NCBI GenBank assembly: GCA_934476315.1
Contig: CAKSNQ010000006.1
Location: 1-61,786, forward strand
DNA length: 61,786 nucleotides
Direction of reading: 5' to 3'
Origin: an uncultured Eubacteriales bacterium
GTDB lineage: Bacteria > Bacillota > Clostridia > Oscillospirales > CAG-272
Part shown: in pieces, positions 15,019 through 22,260 of the stretch
Position numbering within the stretch: the first letter of the stretch is position 1
Layout of the letters: each line of letters opens with the position of its first letter
Made by a program: the position numbers and the translations under genes
Notes under the pieces: generated by a model
Databases searched by the model: none
Seen by the model: only the letters and a program-made list of their open reading frames with translations
What the model was told of the DNA's origin: nothing

Positions 15019-17427
15019 TCAGAGCAGAGCGTTTCTGAGCACGTCCTCGGCGACGCGGCAGGGAATGAATTGAAGATTGTCGCGGGCGAGCGGGTCAATG
15101 TCCGGCAGGTCGCGCTCGTTGTCCGCAGGAATCAGAACCGTCCGGACGCCGGCGCTATACGCCGCCATAGTCTTTTCGCGCAAGCCCCCGATGGGAAGCA
15201 CGCGCCCGCGCAGGGTAATCTCGCCCGTCATGGCAACATCTCGGCGGACGGGACGCCCCGTCAGCGCGCTGACCAGCGCGGTCAGCATGGTGACGCCGGC
15301 GCTCGGACCGTCCTTGGGCACAGCGCCCTCGGGAACGTGAATGTGAAGGTCCTTTTTCTGATAGAAATCGGACGGAATATCGTACTCTGCGGCGAGCGCG
15401 CGGGTGCAGGTCAGCGCGGTCTTGGCGGATTCCTTCATGACGTCGCCGAGCGACCCGGTCAGCTCCAGCTTGCCCGTGCCGTCCAGCACCGCCGCCTCGA
15501 CGCGCAACATGTCGCCGCCCATCTCGGTGTACGCCAGTCCGTTGACCGTGCCCACCTCGTCCGCCTCGTCAATGTGCTCGGGCAACAGCTTGCGCGGGCC
15601 GAGGTAGTCCTTGATGTCCGCGACATCCAGGTAGATATGCTTTTTGCCCTCGTCGATCATTTTGCGCGCCGCCTTGCGGATGAGGGAAGCGATGGTGCGC
15701 TCCAGATTGCGGACGCCCGCCTCGCGGGTGTAATAGTCGATCAGCTCGACGATCGCCTCATCGGTCAGGCGGAATTTTTTGCGGTTCAGCCCGTGGCGGT
15801 GAAGCTGTTTGGGGAGCAGATGGTTTTTGGCGATGCTCAGTTTCTCCCGCTTGGTGTAGGTGTGCATCTCAATGATTTCCATGCGGTCGATCAGCGGGCG
15901 CGGCACCGTTTCCAGCGTGTTCGCCGTGGCGATGAACAGGCAGTCAGACAGGTCGTAGGGAACCTCGATGTAGTGATCGCGGAACGCGCGGTTCTGCTCG
16001 CCGTCCAGCACCTCAAGGAGCGCCGCGGCGGGGTCACCCTGCGCACTCTGGGTCATTTTGTCGATCTCGTCCAGCAGAATGAGCGGGTTGGAGACCTTTG
16101 CCTGCGTCAGGGCGGTCATGATGCGCCCGGGCATGGAGCCGAGGTAGGTCTTGCGATGACCGCGGATGTCGGACTCGTCCCGGATGCCGCCCAGCGACAC
16201 GCGGACGTATTTGCGCTTCATGGCGCGGGCGATGGACGCCGCGACCGAGGTCTTACCGACGCCGGGCGCACCGACCAGGCACAGCACCTGATTTTTCAGT
16301 TCGGGGTGAAGTTGCTTGACTGCCAGATACTCCAGAATCCGATCCTTGACCTTTTCCAGTCCGTCGTGATCCTCGTCCAGAATCCGGCGGGCGACGGCAA
16401 GGTCGAGCCGATCCTTGGTCTTTTTGTTCCACGGCAGCTCCAGAACGGTGTCCAGATAGCCGGAGATGACGTTTGCCTCGGGAGAGCCGAACGCGGTCTT
16501 GGCAAGGCGCTCGTTTTCCTTGAGCAGCTTCTGCTCGGTCTCACCCTCCAGATGGAGCGCGCGGATGCGGCGCTCGTAGCGCTCGGTCTCCGCATTCGCG
16601 CCGTCGCCCAGCTCGTCCTGAATGACCCGGAGCTGTTCGCGCAGATAGTATTCCTTTTGGTTGCGCGCCAGACGCGCGTGCACCTTGCTCTGAATATCCG
16701 AGGCGCAACGGAGCAGCTCACGCTCGCTCTTGAGCAGGGTCAGGAGCAGATCGACGCGCGGGTACGGCTCATAGGTCTCCAGTACGAGCTGTTTGTCCTC
16801 GCACTTGACCAGCACATTGGCGGCGATGAAATCCGCCAGATACCCGGGGTCGCGGATGGCGGACGCCGTGCGGAGCAGGTCCTCCGCCGAGCCGGGGAGG
16901 AGCGAGGTCAGATCGCGCAGAGCCTCCATTGCCACGTGCAGGTAGGCGCGGGCGCGGACGTCCTGCGTGTCGGCGATGATGAACGCTTTGGTCATGATGT
17001 CCGCGATGGGGTAGTCCCCGCCGTCGTGGATGTCCAGCACCGAGGCGCGGACGCATCCCTCGACAATCAGACGTGCGCTGGCGCTGTCCGCCTTTACCAA
17101 CTGCTTGATGCGCACCACCGTACCCACGGTGTAAATTTCCGGGCGCTCAACGTCGGCATCCGGATCCTCCTTGCCCTTGTCGGCGGACAGCCCGGACAGA
17201 AAATCAGGAGCAGACGGGGCGGTGTCCTCCAAGTCGGGCATGCTGTCCGGCGCGATCTCGGTGACGAGAAACAGCAGGGTGTTGCCGGCGGATGCGGCGC
17301 GCGCGGCGCGCAGGTCCGCCTCGTCGGTCAGCTCGAAATTGAGCAGGGAACCGGGAAACGCCACGATGCCGCGCAGGGTAATCATGGGAAGAGAAACTTT
17401 ATCGGCTTTTTCTATGTATTGAGACAT
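15019..17427 (-). CDS. lon: ATP-dependent protease Lon (LonA)
   Basis: An 802-residue cytoplasmic AAA+ serine protease that degrades misfolded and regulatory proteins. The N-terminal substrate-binding domain starts at LPMITLRGIVAFPG; Walker A is GAPGVGKT at 386-393; the AAA sensor and arginine finger regions follow; the C-terminal protease domain has the catalytic serine in PKDGPSAGVT and the downstream lysine of the Ser-Lys dyad. Length matches LonA (about 775-810). I take ATG 17427 as the start; ATG 17439, four codons upstream, lies too close to the AAAGGA site. The frame stays open far upstream by GC-rich chance, but a good promoter at 17503-17531 excludes that. Only an N-terminal insert of about 35 acidic residues (65-100) is unusual. 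Confidence 0.96.
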   Translation of the reverse strand: MSQYIEKADKVSLPMITLRGIVAFPGSLLNFELTDEADLRAARAASAGNTLLFLVTEIAPDSMPDLEDTAPSAPDFLSGLSADKGKEDPDADVERPEIYTVGTVVRIKQLVKADSASARLIVEGCVRASVLDIHDGGDYPIADIMTKAFIIADTQDVRARAYLHVAMEALRDLTSLLPGSAEDLLRTASAIRDPGYLADFIAANVLVKCEDKQLVLETYEPYPRVDLLLTLLKSERELLRCASDIQSKVHARLARNQKEYYLREQLRVIQDELGDGANAETERYERRIRALHLEGETEQKLLKENERLAKTAFGSPEANVISGYLDTVLELPWNKKTKDRLDLAVARRILDEDHDGLEKVKDRILEYLAVKQLHPELKNQVLCLVGAPGVGKTSVAASIARAMKRKYVRVSLGGIRDESDIRGHRKTYLGSMPGRIMTALTQAKVSNPLILLDEIDKMTQSAQGDPAAALLEVLDGEQNRAFRDHYIEVPYDLSDCLFIATANTLETVPRPLIDRMEIIEMHTYTKREKLSIAKNHLLPKQLHRHGLNRKKFRLTDEAIVELIDYYTREAGVRNLERTIASLIRKAARKMIDEGKKHIYLDVADIKDYLGPRKLLPEHIDEADEVGTVNGLAYTEMGGDMLRVEAAVLDGTGKLELTGSLGDVMKESAKTALTCTRALAAEYDIPSDFYQKKDLHIHVPEGAVPKDGPSAGVTMLTALVSALTGRPVRRDVAMTGEITLRGRVLPIGGLREKTMAAYSAGVRTVLIPADNERDLPDIDPLARDNLQFIPCRVAEDVLRNALL

Positions 17428-17502
17428 TGTTTTTATCATTCCTTTCGCTCGGGGAAATACAGCTCCCGACGGGCACGATGCACGGGGAACCGTAGATATA
17501 TC

Positions 17503-17531
17503 AGTATAGCACACATCCCGCCTTTTCGCAA
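17503..17531 (-). promoter_or_regulatory. Promoter of lon
   Basis: On the minus strand TTGCGA, a 17-base spacer and TATACT, about 75 bases upstream of the lon start. A direct repeat GGAATTTTACA lies just upstream at 17543-17553 and 17570-17580. Confidence 0.7.
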
Positions 17532-17542
17532 GAGTATCGGCG

Positions 17543-17580
17543 GGAATTTTACAATTTATATATATCTCCGGAATTTTACA
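17543..17580 (-). promoter_or_regulatory. Direct repeat upstream of the lon promoter
   Basis: Two exact copies of GGAATTTTACA on the plus strand (17543-17553, 17570-17580), 27 bases apart, flank an AT-rich tract. Their place just upstream of -35 suits an activator or repressor site. They do not match the CtsR or HrcA/CIRCE consensus as I know them. Confidence 0.4.
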
Positions 17581-17705
17581 GGTGATATCGCCCGCATTGC
17601 GCGACGGCGCTTTCGTGTTCCGGCGGGCGGCGCGTCCGGCGTTCTGGGTTTGCTCCCGGAATCTGTCCGGGCACTTTCTGCCCCCCGCGCCGGAGCCATT
17701 CCGGG

Positions 17706-17830
17706 CAAAAAAGAAGGCACGGCGATGTCCGCTCCGCGCTGGAATATCATGAGCTTGATATCTCGCGGTTGGCGAAGACGCCGTGCAAAAGGGCAGGCAA
17801 CAACGGTCGGGGGGACTTTTGATGTCTGCA
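17706..17830 (-). ncRNA. Candidate structured small RNA upstream of lon
   Basis: A minus-strand promoter at 17837-17865 would start a transcript near 17830. The last part folds strongly: outer stem GCACGGCG/CGCCGTGC (plus 17717-17724 with 17779-17786), inner stem CCGCG/CGCGG (17734-17738 with 17764-17768) topped by ATATCA/TGATAT (17744-17749 with 17756-17761) around a 6-base loop. A run of six T follows four bases after the outer stem, as in an intrinsic terminator. No convincing reading frame or ribosome site lies inside. It does not look like SRP RNA, tmRNA or RNase P RNA. It could instead be an attenuator in a long lon leader. Confidence 0.5.
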
Positions 17831-17836
17831 CGGGAT

Positions 17837-17865
17837 ATTATACCGTATTCCTCTCTTTTTGTAAA
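17837..17865 (-). promoter_or_regulatory. Sigma-A promoter of the candidate small RNA
   Basis: On the minus strand TTTACA, a 17-base spacer and an exact TATAAT. It lies more than 400 bases upstream of lon, which has its own closer promoter. Confidence 0.65.
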
Positions 17866-17972
17866 GCGGCAAAAGTGACGAAACTTGACATAAAAATTTG
17901 GCAAAATCCATAGCGGGGAGAAATTTGCCCCCTTTTTGAGGCGGAATTTTGTTGCTTTTTTGGACTGACATC

Positions 17973-17995
17973 TGTCGTACGACACGATGTCGTAC
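17973..17995. promoter_or_regulatory. Palindromic TGTCGTAC site
   Basis: TGTCGTACGACA (17973-17984) is a perfect 12-base palindrome, followed after CGA by another TGTCGTAC (17988-17995), so GTACGACA and TGTCGTAC also form an inverted repeat with 3-base spacing. Three half-sites in 23 bases look like an operator between the infC promoter and the small-RNA promoter. Confidence 0.5.
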
Positions 17996-18124
17996 CATCG
18001 GGAAAGCCATGTGTAATATAGCTTTTTTGAAATTTGGAAAAAGGCTGGAAACGAAAACGACCCGCGGATGACCGCCGCACGGCGGGGGTGCGGACGGAAA
18101 AATCAAAAAAGTGTGCCAAACCCC

Positions 18125-18153
18125 TTGACAGCCCCCGGGAAGTGTGGTATAAT
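18125..18153 (+). promoter_or_regulatory. Promoter of infC-rpmI-rplT
   Basis: Exact TTGACA (18125-18130) and TATAAT (18148-18153) with a 17-base spacer. Transcription would start near 18160, leaving a leader of about 147 bases before infC. Confidence 0.9.
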
Positions 18154-18159
18154 ACGCAG

Positions 18160-18306
18160 GAAAAGGAAGTAGGATGTTCTCCTCCCCCTGCCGCACGGCG
18201 AGCCGGGGCGATAGATTCGGTTTCGCGCGGACGCGGTTTCGCGCGGGGAGTCGTTCGGATGTTCTGCTTTCCGGACGATTTATTTTTTTGTCGGAGGTAT
18301 ACGGCT
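18160..18306 (+). promoter_or_regulatory. infC operon leader with attenuator hairpin
   Basis: The untranslated leader contains a 16-base tandem duplication (CGGTTTCGCGCGG at 18218-18230 and 18234-18246) and a terminator-like hairpin, TCGTTCGG (18251-18258) with CCGGACGA (18271-18278), followed by a T-rich tract to 18289. The infC ribosome site starts four bases later. In Bacillus this operon is autoregulated by L20 through leader attenuation, so a similar mechanism is likely. Confidence 0.6.
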
Positions 18307-18825
18307 ATTAGCACAAAAGAATTGCTCATCAACGAGAACATTGCTGCCAGAGAAGTGCGTCTGATCGGTACGGACGGCGAACCGGTCGGCGTGATGGCGA
18401 CCAGCGCCGCGCTGAAGATCGCGTACGACCAGGGGCTGGATCTGGTGCTGATGGCGCCGCAGGCACAGCCCCCGGTGGCTCGCGTGATGGACTACGGCAA
18501 GTACCGCTTCGAGTGCGACAAGAGAGAAAAAGAAGCCAAGAAGAAGCAGCAGACGGTCGAGGTCAAGGAAGTTCAACTTTCCTATCGGATCGATGTGCAT
18601 GATTTTGATACCAAGGCGCGCAACGCACGCAGATTCCTCCAGGCGGGGAACAAGGTGCGCGTGGCGATGCGCTTCCGCGGCAGAGAGATGAGCCATATGG
18701 CAATCGGACGCGACGTCATGACCCGCTTTTGCGAGGCGCTCGCGGATGTCGGCGTGGTGGATAAGCCCCCGGTGCTCGACGGACGCCTGCTGTGCATGGT
18801 GCTCTCGCCCGTCAAAAACAAGTAA
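18307..18825 (+). CDS. infC: Translation initiation factor IF-3 (AUU start)
   Basis: A 172-residue factor that keeps ribosomal subunits apart and checks start codon and initiator tRNA. The N-domain opens STKELLINENIAAREVRLIG as in other IF-3 proteins, VARVMDYGKYRFE marks the linker, and the C-domain runs through KVRVAMRFRGREM to VVDKPPVLDGRLLCMVLSP. The only start codon properly spaced from the GGAGGT site (18293-18298, 8 bases) is ATT at 18307. The next in-frame candidate, a TTG at 18319, is 20 bases away and would remove conserved residues. AUU starts are known for infC in E. coli and Geobacillus, where IF-3 represses its own non-AUG start. Followed by rpmI and rplT. Confidence 0.94.
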   Translation: MSTKELLINENIAAREVRLIGTDGEPVGVMATSAALKIAYDQGLDLVLMAPQAQPPVARVMDYGKYRFECDKREKEAKKKQQTVEVKEVQLSYRIDVHDFDTKARNARRFLQAGNKVRVAMRFRGREMSHMAIGRDVMTRFCEALADVGVVDKPPVLDGRLLCMVLSPVKNK

Positions 18826-19018
18826 TTTCCGACGCGCCCGGACAGCGCGCAACCCCAAAGTCAACCAAGCAACCCGAGAAGATCAGATGATTTGTCATCA
18901 GTCCCCGCCGCACGGCGCGGTTTGTTGATAGAGCGACGGCGAAAGCCCGGCGGTCTTTGCACCCCCCCGGCGTCTCCGCCGAAGCACAATTTCAAAGGAG
19001 AAAAAGGAGTATCTTAAA

Positions 19019-19213
19019 ATGGGAAAAGTCAAGACACATAAAGCGTCGGCTAAGAGATTCACCGTGACCGGTTCCGGTAAAGTGAAAATGACGCATTGCC
19101 GCCGCCGTCACAACACCGGCAACAAGAGCGGTAACAAACTGCGTCACCTCCGCGGCACTGCCTATGTTCAGGGCGCGATGGCGGAGAACATGAAGAATCT
19201 CATCGGCAAATAA
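19019..19213 (+). CDS. rpmI: 50S ribosomal protein L35
   Basis: A 64-residue basic protein of the large ribosomal subunit. The family core KVKTHKASAKRFTVTGSGKV at the N-terminus and RRRHNTGNKSGNKLRHLRG in the middle are clear. The start ATG follows AAAAAGGAG by a suitable distance. It is the second gene of the infC-rpmI-rplT operon, separated from infC by 193 untranslated bases with several short GC hairpins, longer than the usual gap, which may hold a processing or regulatory element. Confidence 0.97.
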   Translation: MGKVKTHKASAKRFTVTGSGKVKMTHCRRRHNTGNKSGNKLRHLRGTAYVQGAMAENMKNLIGK

Positions 19214-19237
19214 GACAAGGAAGGGTAGGACAAGAAC

Positions 19238-19591
19238 ATGGCAAGAATTAAGGGCGCGATGATGACGCGCAAGAGAAGAAATAAAGTTCTTAAGGCGGCG
19301 AAGGGCTACTGGGGCGCGAAATCCAAGCACTTCAAGATGGCGAAAGAGCAGCTCATGAAGAGCGGCAACTACGCATTCGCCGGCCGTAAGATGAAGAAGA
19401 GAGACTTCCGCAGTCTTTGGATCACGCGTATCTCCGCGCAGGCAAAGATCAACGGAATGAACTACTCCACCCTGATGCACGGTCTGAAGAAGGCGGGCGT
19501 CACGCTCAACCGCAAGATGCTTGCCGAGATCGCGGTTTCCGATAAGGAAGCATTCGCGACGCTGGCACAGCAGGCGAAAGCGGCTCTTTGA
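19238..19591 (+). CDS. rplT: 50S ribosomal protein L20
   Basis: A 117-residue 23S rRNA-binding protein needed early in 50S assembly and, in Bacillus, the repressor of its own operon through the leader. Diagnostic segments are MARIKGAMMTRKRRNKVLK, KAAKGYWGAKSKHFKMA and the C-terminal RNA-binding region RDFRSLWITRISAQAKING. It follows rpmI by 24 bases and is closed by a strong intrinsic terminator at 19604. Confidence 0.97.
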   Translation: MARIKGAMMTRKRRNKVLKAAKGYWGAKSKHFKMAKEQLMKSGNYAFAGRKMKKRDFRSLWITRISAQAKINGMNYSTLMHGLKKAGVTLNRKMLAEIAVSDKEAFATLAQQAKAAL

Positions 19592-19603
19592 CGCTTTTTG
19601 GAT

Positions 19604-19634
19604 AAAAACCCGGTAATATGACCGGGTTTTTGTC
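19604..19634 (+). terminator. Terminator of infC-rpmI-rplT
   Basis: AAAAACCCGGT (19604-19614) pairs perfectly with ACCGGGTTTTT (19621-19631) around AATATG. Its 3' arm ends in a T run. Confidence 0.92.
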
Positions 19635-19770
19635 ATACATGGGCAGGGGCGAGAAAGCGGCAGCGGCGGGTATTTTTTCTGTCGATGCCACCTATAAATT
19701 TCCTGAAACTCCTGATTTTTCCGCTTTACGGTGAGAAAATCAGGGACCGACCGGGCAAAGGAGACAGAGC

Positions 19771-20607
19771 ATGGAGACGATTACCTCACGGCAGAACGCG
19801 TGGATTACGGAAACGGCAAAGCTGAACGATCGCAAATACCGCGTGCGGTCGGGGTCGTTCCGCTTTGACGGCATCAAGCTGACCGCGGAGGCGGTGCGCG
19901 CGTCCGTCCCGCTGATGGGAGTGCTGTTGCGCGCGTCCGACGCGGAGCGGGTCATGGAGCGCCTGCGCCGGGAGGGAGCGGCGGATTTTGCCCCGGAGGT
20001 CCGGGTCGCCGCCGTTGCGGACCGCGTGTTCGACAGCCTCAGTGAGGAAAAAGCGCCCGAGGGAATTCTGTGTGTGGCAAAGCAAATGCCGGAGCGCCAC
20101 GACCGCTGGGACGACGGCGCGGCGGTATCGGCGGACGAGCGCGTCGTTCTTCTGGAATCGGTGCGCGACCCCTCCAACCTCGGCGCGATCATCCGGAGCG
20201 CGGCGGCGTTCGGCGTCGATCGCCTGGTGCTGAGCGACGATTGCGCGGATATTTACAGCGCCAAAACGGTGCGCGCCGCCATGGGAACGCTGTTCTCCCA
20301 ACGCATTACGCGGACGGAACGACTGACCGGGTACGTGGGCGCGTTGCGCCGCGCGGGGCGGCGGGTGTTCGCGGCGGCGCTGGACGACCGGGCGGAACGC
20401 CTCGGCGATTTTCCACTTCGGGCGGGGGATTGCGTCGCCATCGGCAACGAGGGGCACGGTCTGTCCGACGACATGATCGCCGCCTGCTCGCAGACGCTGT
20501 TCATCCCCATGACCCCGCGTGCCGAATCGCTCAATGCGGCGGTCGCCGCGTCCGTTCTGATGTGGGAGATGCGCCGCGGCGCGCCCGGCGACGGGCAAAA
20601 AATCTGA
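19771..20607 (+). CDS. TrmH/SpoU-family RNA 2'-O-methyltransferase
   Basis: A 278-residue knotted (SPOUT) methyltransferase that transfers a methyl group from S-adenosylmethionine to a ribose 2'-OH of tRNA or rRNA. The three SpoU motifs are present: VRDPSNLGAIIRSAAAFG (motif 1, about 131-148), IGNEGHGLSD (motif 2, about 222-231) and IPMTPRAESLNAAVAASVLM (motif 3, about 245-264). An N-terminal substrate-binding domain of about 100 residues precedes the catalytic one. In many Firmicutes a similar gene (ysgA) is next to rplT, as here. The exact target nucleotide is unknown. Start ATG 19771 has AAAGGAGA upstream. Confidence 0.9.
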   Translation: METITSRQNAWITETAKLNDRKYRVRSGSFRFDGIKLTAEAVRASVPLMGVLLRASDAERVMERLRREGAADFAPEVRVAAVADRVFDSLSEEKAPEGILCVAKQMPERHDRWDDGAAVSADERVVLLESVRDPSNLGAIIRSAAAFGVDRLVLSDDCADIYSAKTVRAAMGTLFSQRITRTERLTGYVGALRRAGRRVFAAALDDRAERLGDFPLRAGDCVAIGNEGHGLSDDMIAACSQTLFIPMTPRAESLNAAVAASVLMWEMRRGAPGDGQKI

Positions 20608-20664
20608 CGGAAAGGATGCTTTCGCCGCGAATCCGTTCGCCACGAAAGACAGGGTGATACAACG

Positions 20665-22158
20665 ATGAAAACCGGAAATTCCCCGGGAGATTACCTGTTC
20701 TGGATATGGTTCTCCCGCCGTCTCGGTGTGGGAAGCGTGTGGTGTGAGCCGATCCTTTCCCGGATGGGCACGCCGTTTGAGGTGTTCCGCGCGGAGGACG
20801 AGGAGCTGCGGGAGGCGCTTCCCGATCTGCCCGACAGGGTGCGGCTCGCCCTTGGCGACAAGTCGCTGGAGGAAGCCTACGACATTCTCGATTACTGCGG
20901 GCGCAACCGCATCGGTATACTGTGTTACGGCGACCCGAGGTACCCGCTGAGCTTCCGAAGTCTTTCCGACCCGCCGGTTCTGCTGTACTACCGCGGAACC
21001 CTGCCGGATTTTCAGAGTCGGTTGCTCATCGCGATGGTCGGAACACGAAAAATGAGTGAATACGGTCGGAACACCGCGTATAAAATAGCCTATGAGCTTG
21101 CCGCCGCGGGTGCGGTGGTCGTCAGCGGGATGGCGCTCGGCGTGGACAGCGTTGCCTCGTGCGCGGCGCTCGCCGCCGGCGGGGATACCGTAGCGATTCT
21201 CGGAAGCGGCATTGACGTGATCTATCCCAAGGAGCACACGGCCTTTTACGGGATTCTGACCAACCGTGCGCTCGTGATGTCCGAGTTCGCGCCCGGAACA
21301 CAGGTGCAGGCGCAGAATTTTCCCATCCGCAACCGCCTCATCAGCGGACTTTGCCAGGGCACGCTGGTCGTCGAGGCGGGCGAGAGAAGCGGAGCGCTGA
21401 TTACCGCAGATCGGGCGTTGCTTCAGGGACGGGAGTTGTACGCTGTCCCCGGAAACATTGACAATAAAAACGCGGCGGGCAGTAATCGCCTGCTCCATGA
21501 GGGCGCGCGCATGGTGCTTTGCGCGGACGATATTCTGCGGGAGCACAGCCTGCTCTACCGCAACACGCTGGAAAATCTCAGTACGGCGTCACTTGGCGCG
21601 CGTTCGGACTACGACGGCAGGATGCTCGCCCGCATGGGCGTGTTCAGCCAGACGGCGGGTGCCCATCGCGTGCCCGCGGAGCAGTTGGCGATGCCGGACG
21701 CGCAAAGCCGTGCGGATGTGCCGGAGGTGTCCGGCAGGCGCGCCGCCCAACCGGGATTTTACCGGGAGCGGAACCATCCTTCGCCCGCTTCGCAAACGCC
21801 GCCGACATCCCGTCCGGAAGCCGATCGCCGTGCCTCCGAACAGGTCGCCGAACGCGCCTCCGAACGCACTGCCGGCTGTGACCGCGTGGTTGACTGCGAC
21901 CGCGCGACTGATCGTGACCGCGGTCGTGTGAATGGTAGCACCCGCGGCAAAGCGGCGGCTTCCCCGCAGGCAAAGCCCGTTCAGTTGAGTGAAAAAGAGC
22001 GTATGGTGTTTGAAGCGCTCCCGATGGATCACCCGGTGGCGATCGACCGCTTGCAGGCGTTGGGTCTGCGGACCGGCGAGATTCTCACCGCGCTTTCCAT
22101 GCTTGAAATCAAAGGTCTGATCCAGACCCTGCCCGGCGGTCTTTACTGCCGCGTGTAA
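20665..22158 (+). CDS. dprA: DNA-processing protein DprA with extended linker
   Basis: A 497-residue protein; DprA binds incoming single-stranded DNA and loads RecA during transformation. The Rossmann-like core (about 85-300) shows MVGTRKMSEYGRNTAY, SGMALGVDSVASCAALA, the loop AILGSGIDVIYPKEH, FPIRNRLISGL and VVEAGERSGALITA. The C-terminal winged helix is present (about 435-497, FEALPMDHPVAIDRLQALGL). Between them lies about 100 residues of low-complexity sequence, including an Arg/Asp-rich run (CDRVVDCDRATDRDRGR) that normal DprA (about 290-380 residues) lacks. It precedes topA as in many Firmicutes. Com pilus genes are not in this window, so competence cannot be judged. Confidence 0.9.
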   Translation: MKTGNSPGDYLFWIWFSRRLGVGSVWCEPILSRMGTPFEVFRAEDEELREALPDLPDRVRLALGDKSLEEAYDILDYCGRNRIGILCYGDPRYPLSFRSLSDPPVLLYYRGTLPDFQSRLLIAMVGTRKMSEYGRNTAYKIAYELAAAGAVVVSGMALGVDSVASCAALAAGGDTVAILGSGIDVIYPKEHTAFYGILTNRALVMSEFAPGTQVQAQNFPIRNRLISGLCQGTLVVEAGERSGALITADRALLQGRELYAVPGNIDNKNAAGSNRLLHEGARMVLCADDILREHSLLYRNTLENLSTASLGARSDYDGRMLARMGVFSQTAGAHRVPAEQLAMPDAQSRADVPEVSGRRAAQPGFYRERNHPSPASQTPPTSRPEADRRASEQVAERASERTAGCDRVVDCDRATDRDRGRVNGSTRGKAAASPQAKPVQLSEKERMVFEALPMDHPVAIDRLQALGLRTGEILTALSMLEIKGLIQTLPGGLYCRV

Positions 22159-22195
22159 CCGCGCGCAACCGTGCATAACCGCGTGCAACCGCGAG
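22156..22195. repeat. 20-bp tandem duplication
   Basis: TAACCGCGCGCAACCGTGCA (22156-22175) is followed directly by TAACCGCGTGCAACCGCGAG (22176-22195). It begins in the dprA stop codon and lies in the dprA-topA spacer. Confidence 0.75.
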
Positions 22196-22260
22196 CGGCC
22201 CGAACTACTTCGCATGCCCGTACAGAGAGAGAACGGGCGGAAAGGAACAGGAAAAAACGA

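Noticed and set aside
14935..17913. A 992-codon open frame on the plus strand opposite lon
   Set aside because: It mirrors the lon gene in a GC-rich sequence; the protein has no recognisable family and the opposite strand encodes an unmistakable Lon protease.
17880..17915. TTGACA at 17885 as a plus-strand promoter
   Set aside because: At 17 bases downstream the sequence is CCATAG, which is not a usable -10, and no gene follows on that strand for 390 bases except infC, which has its own perfect promoter.
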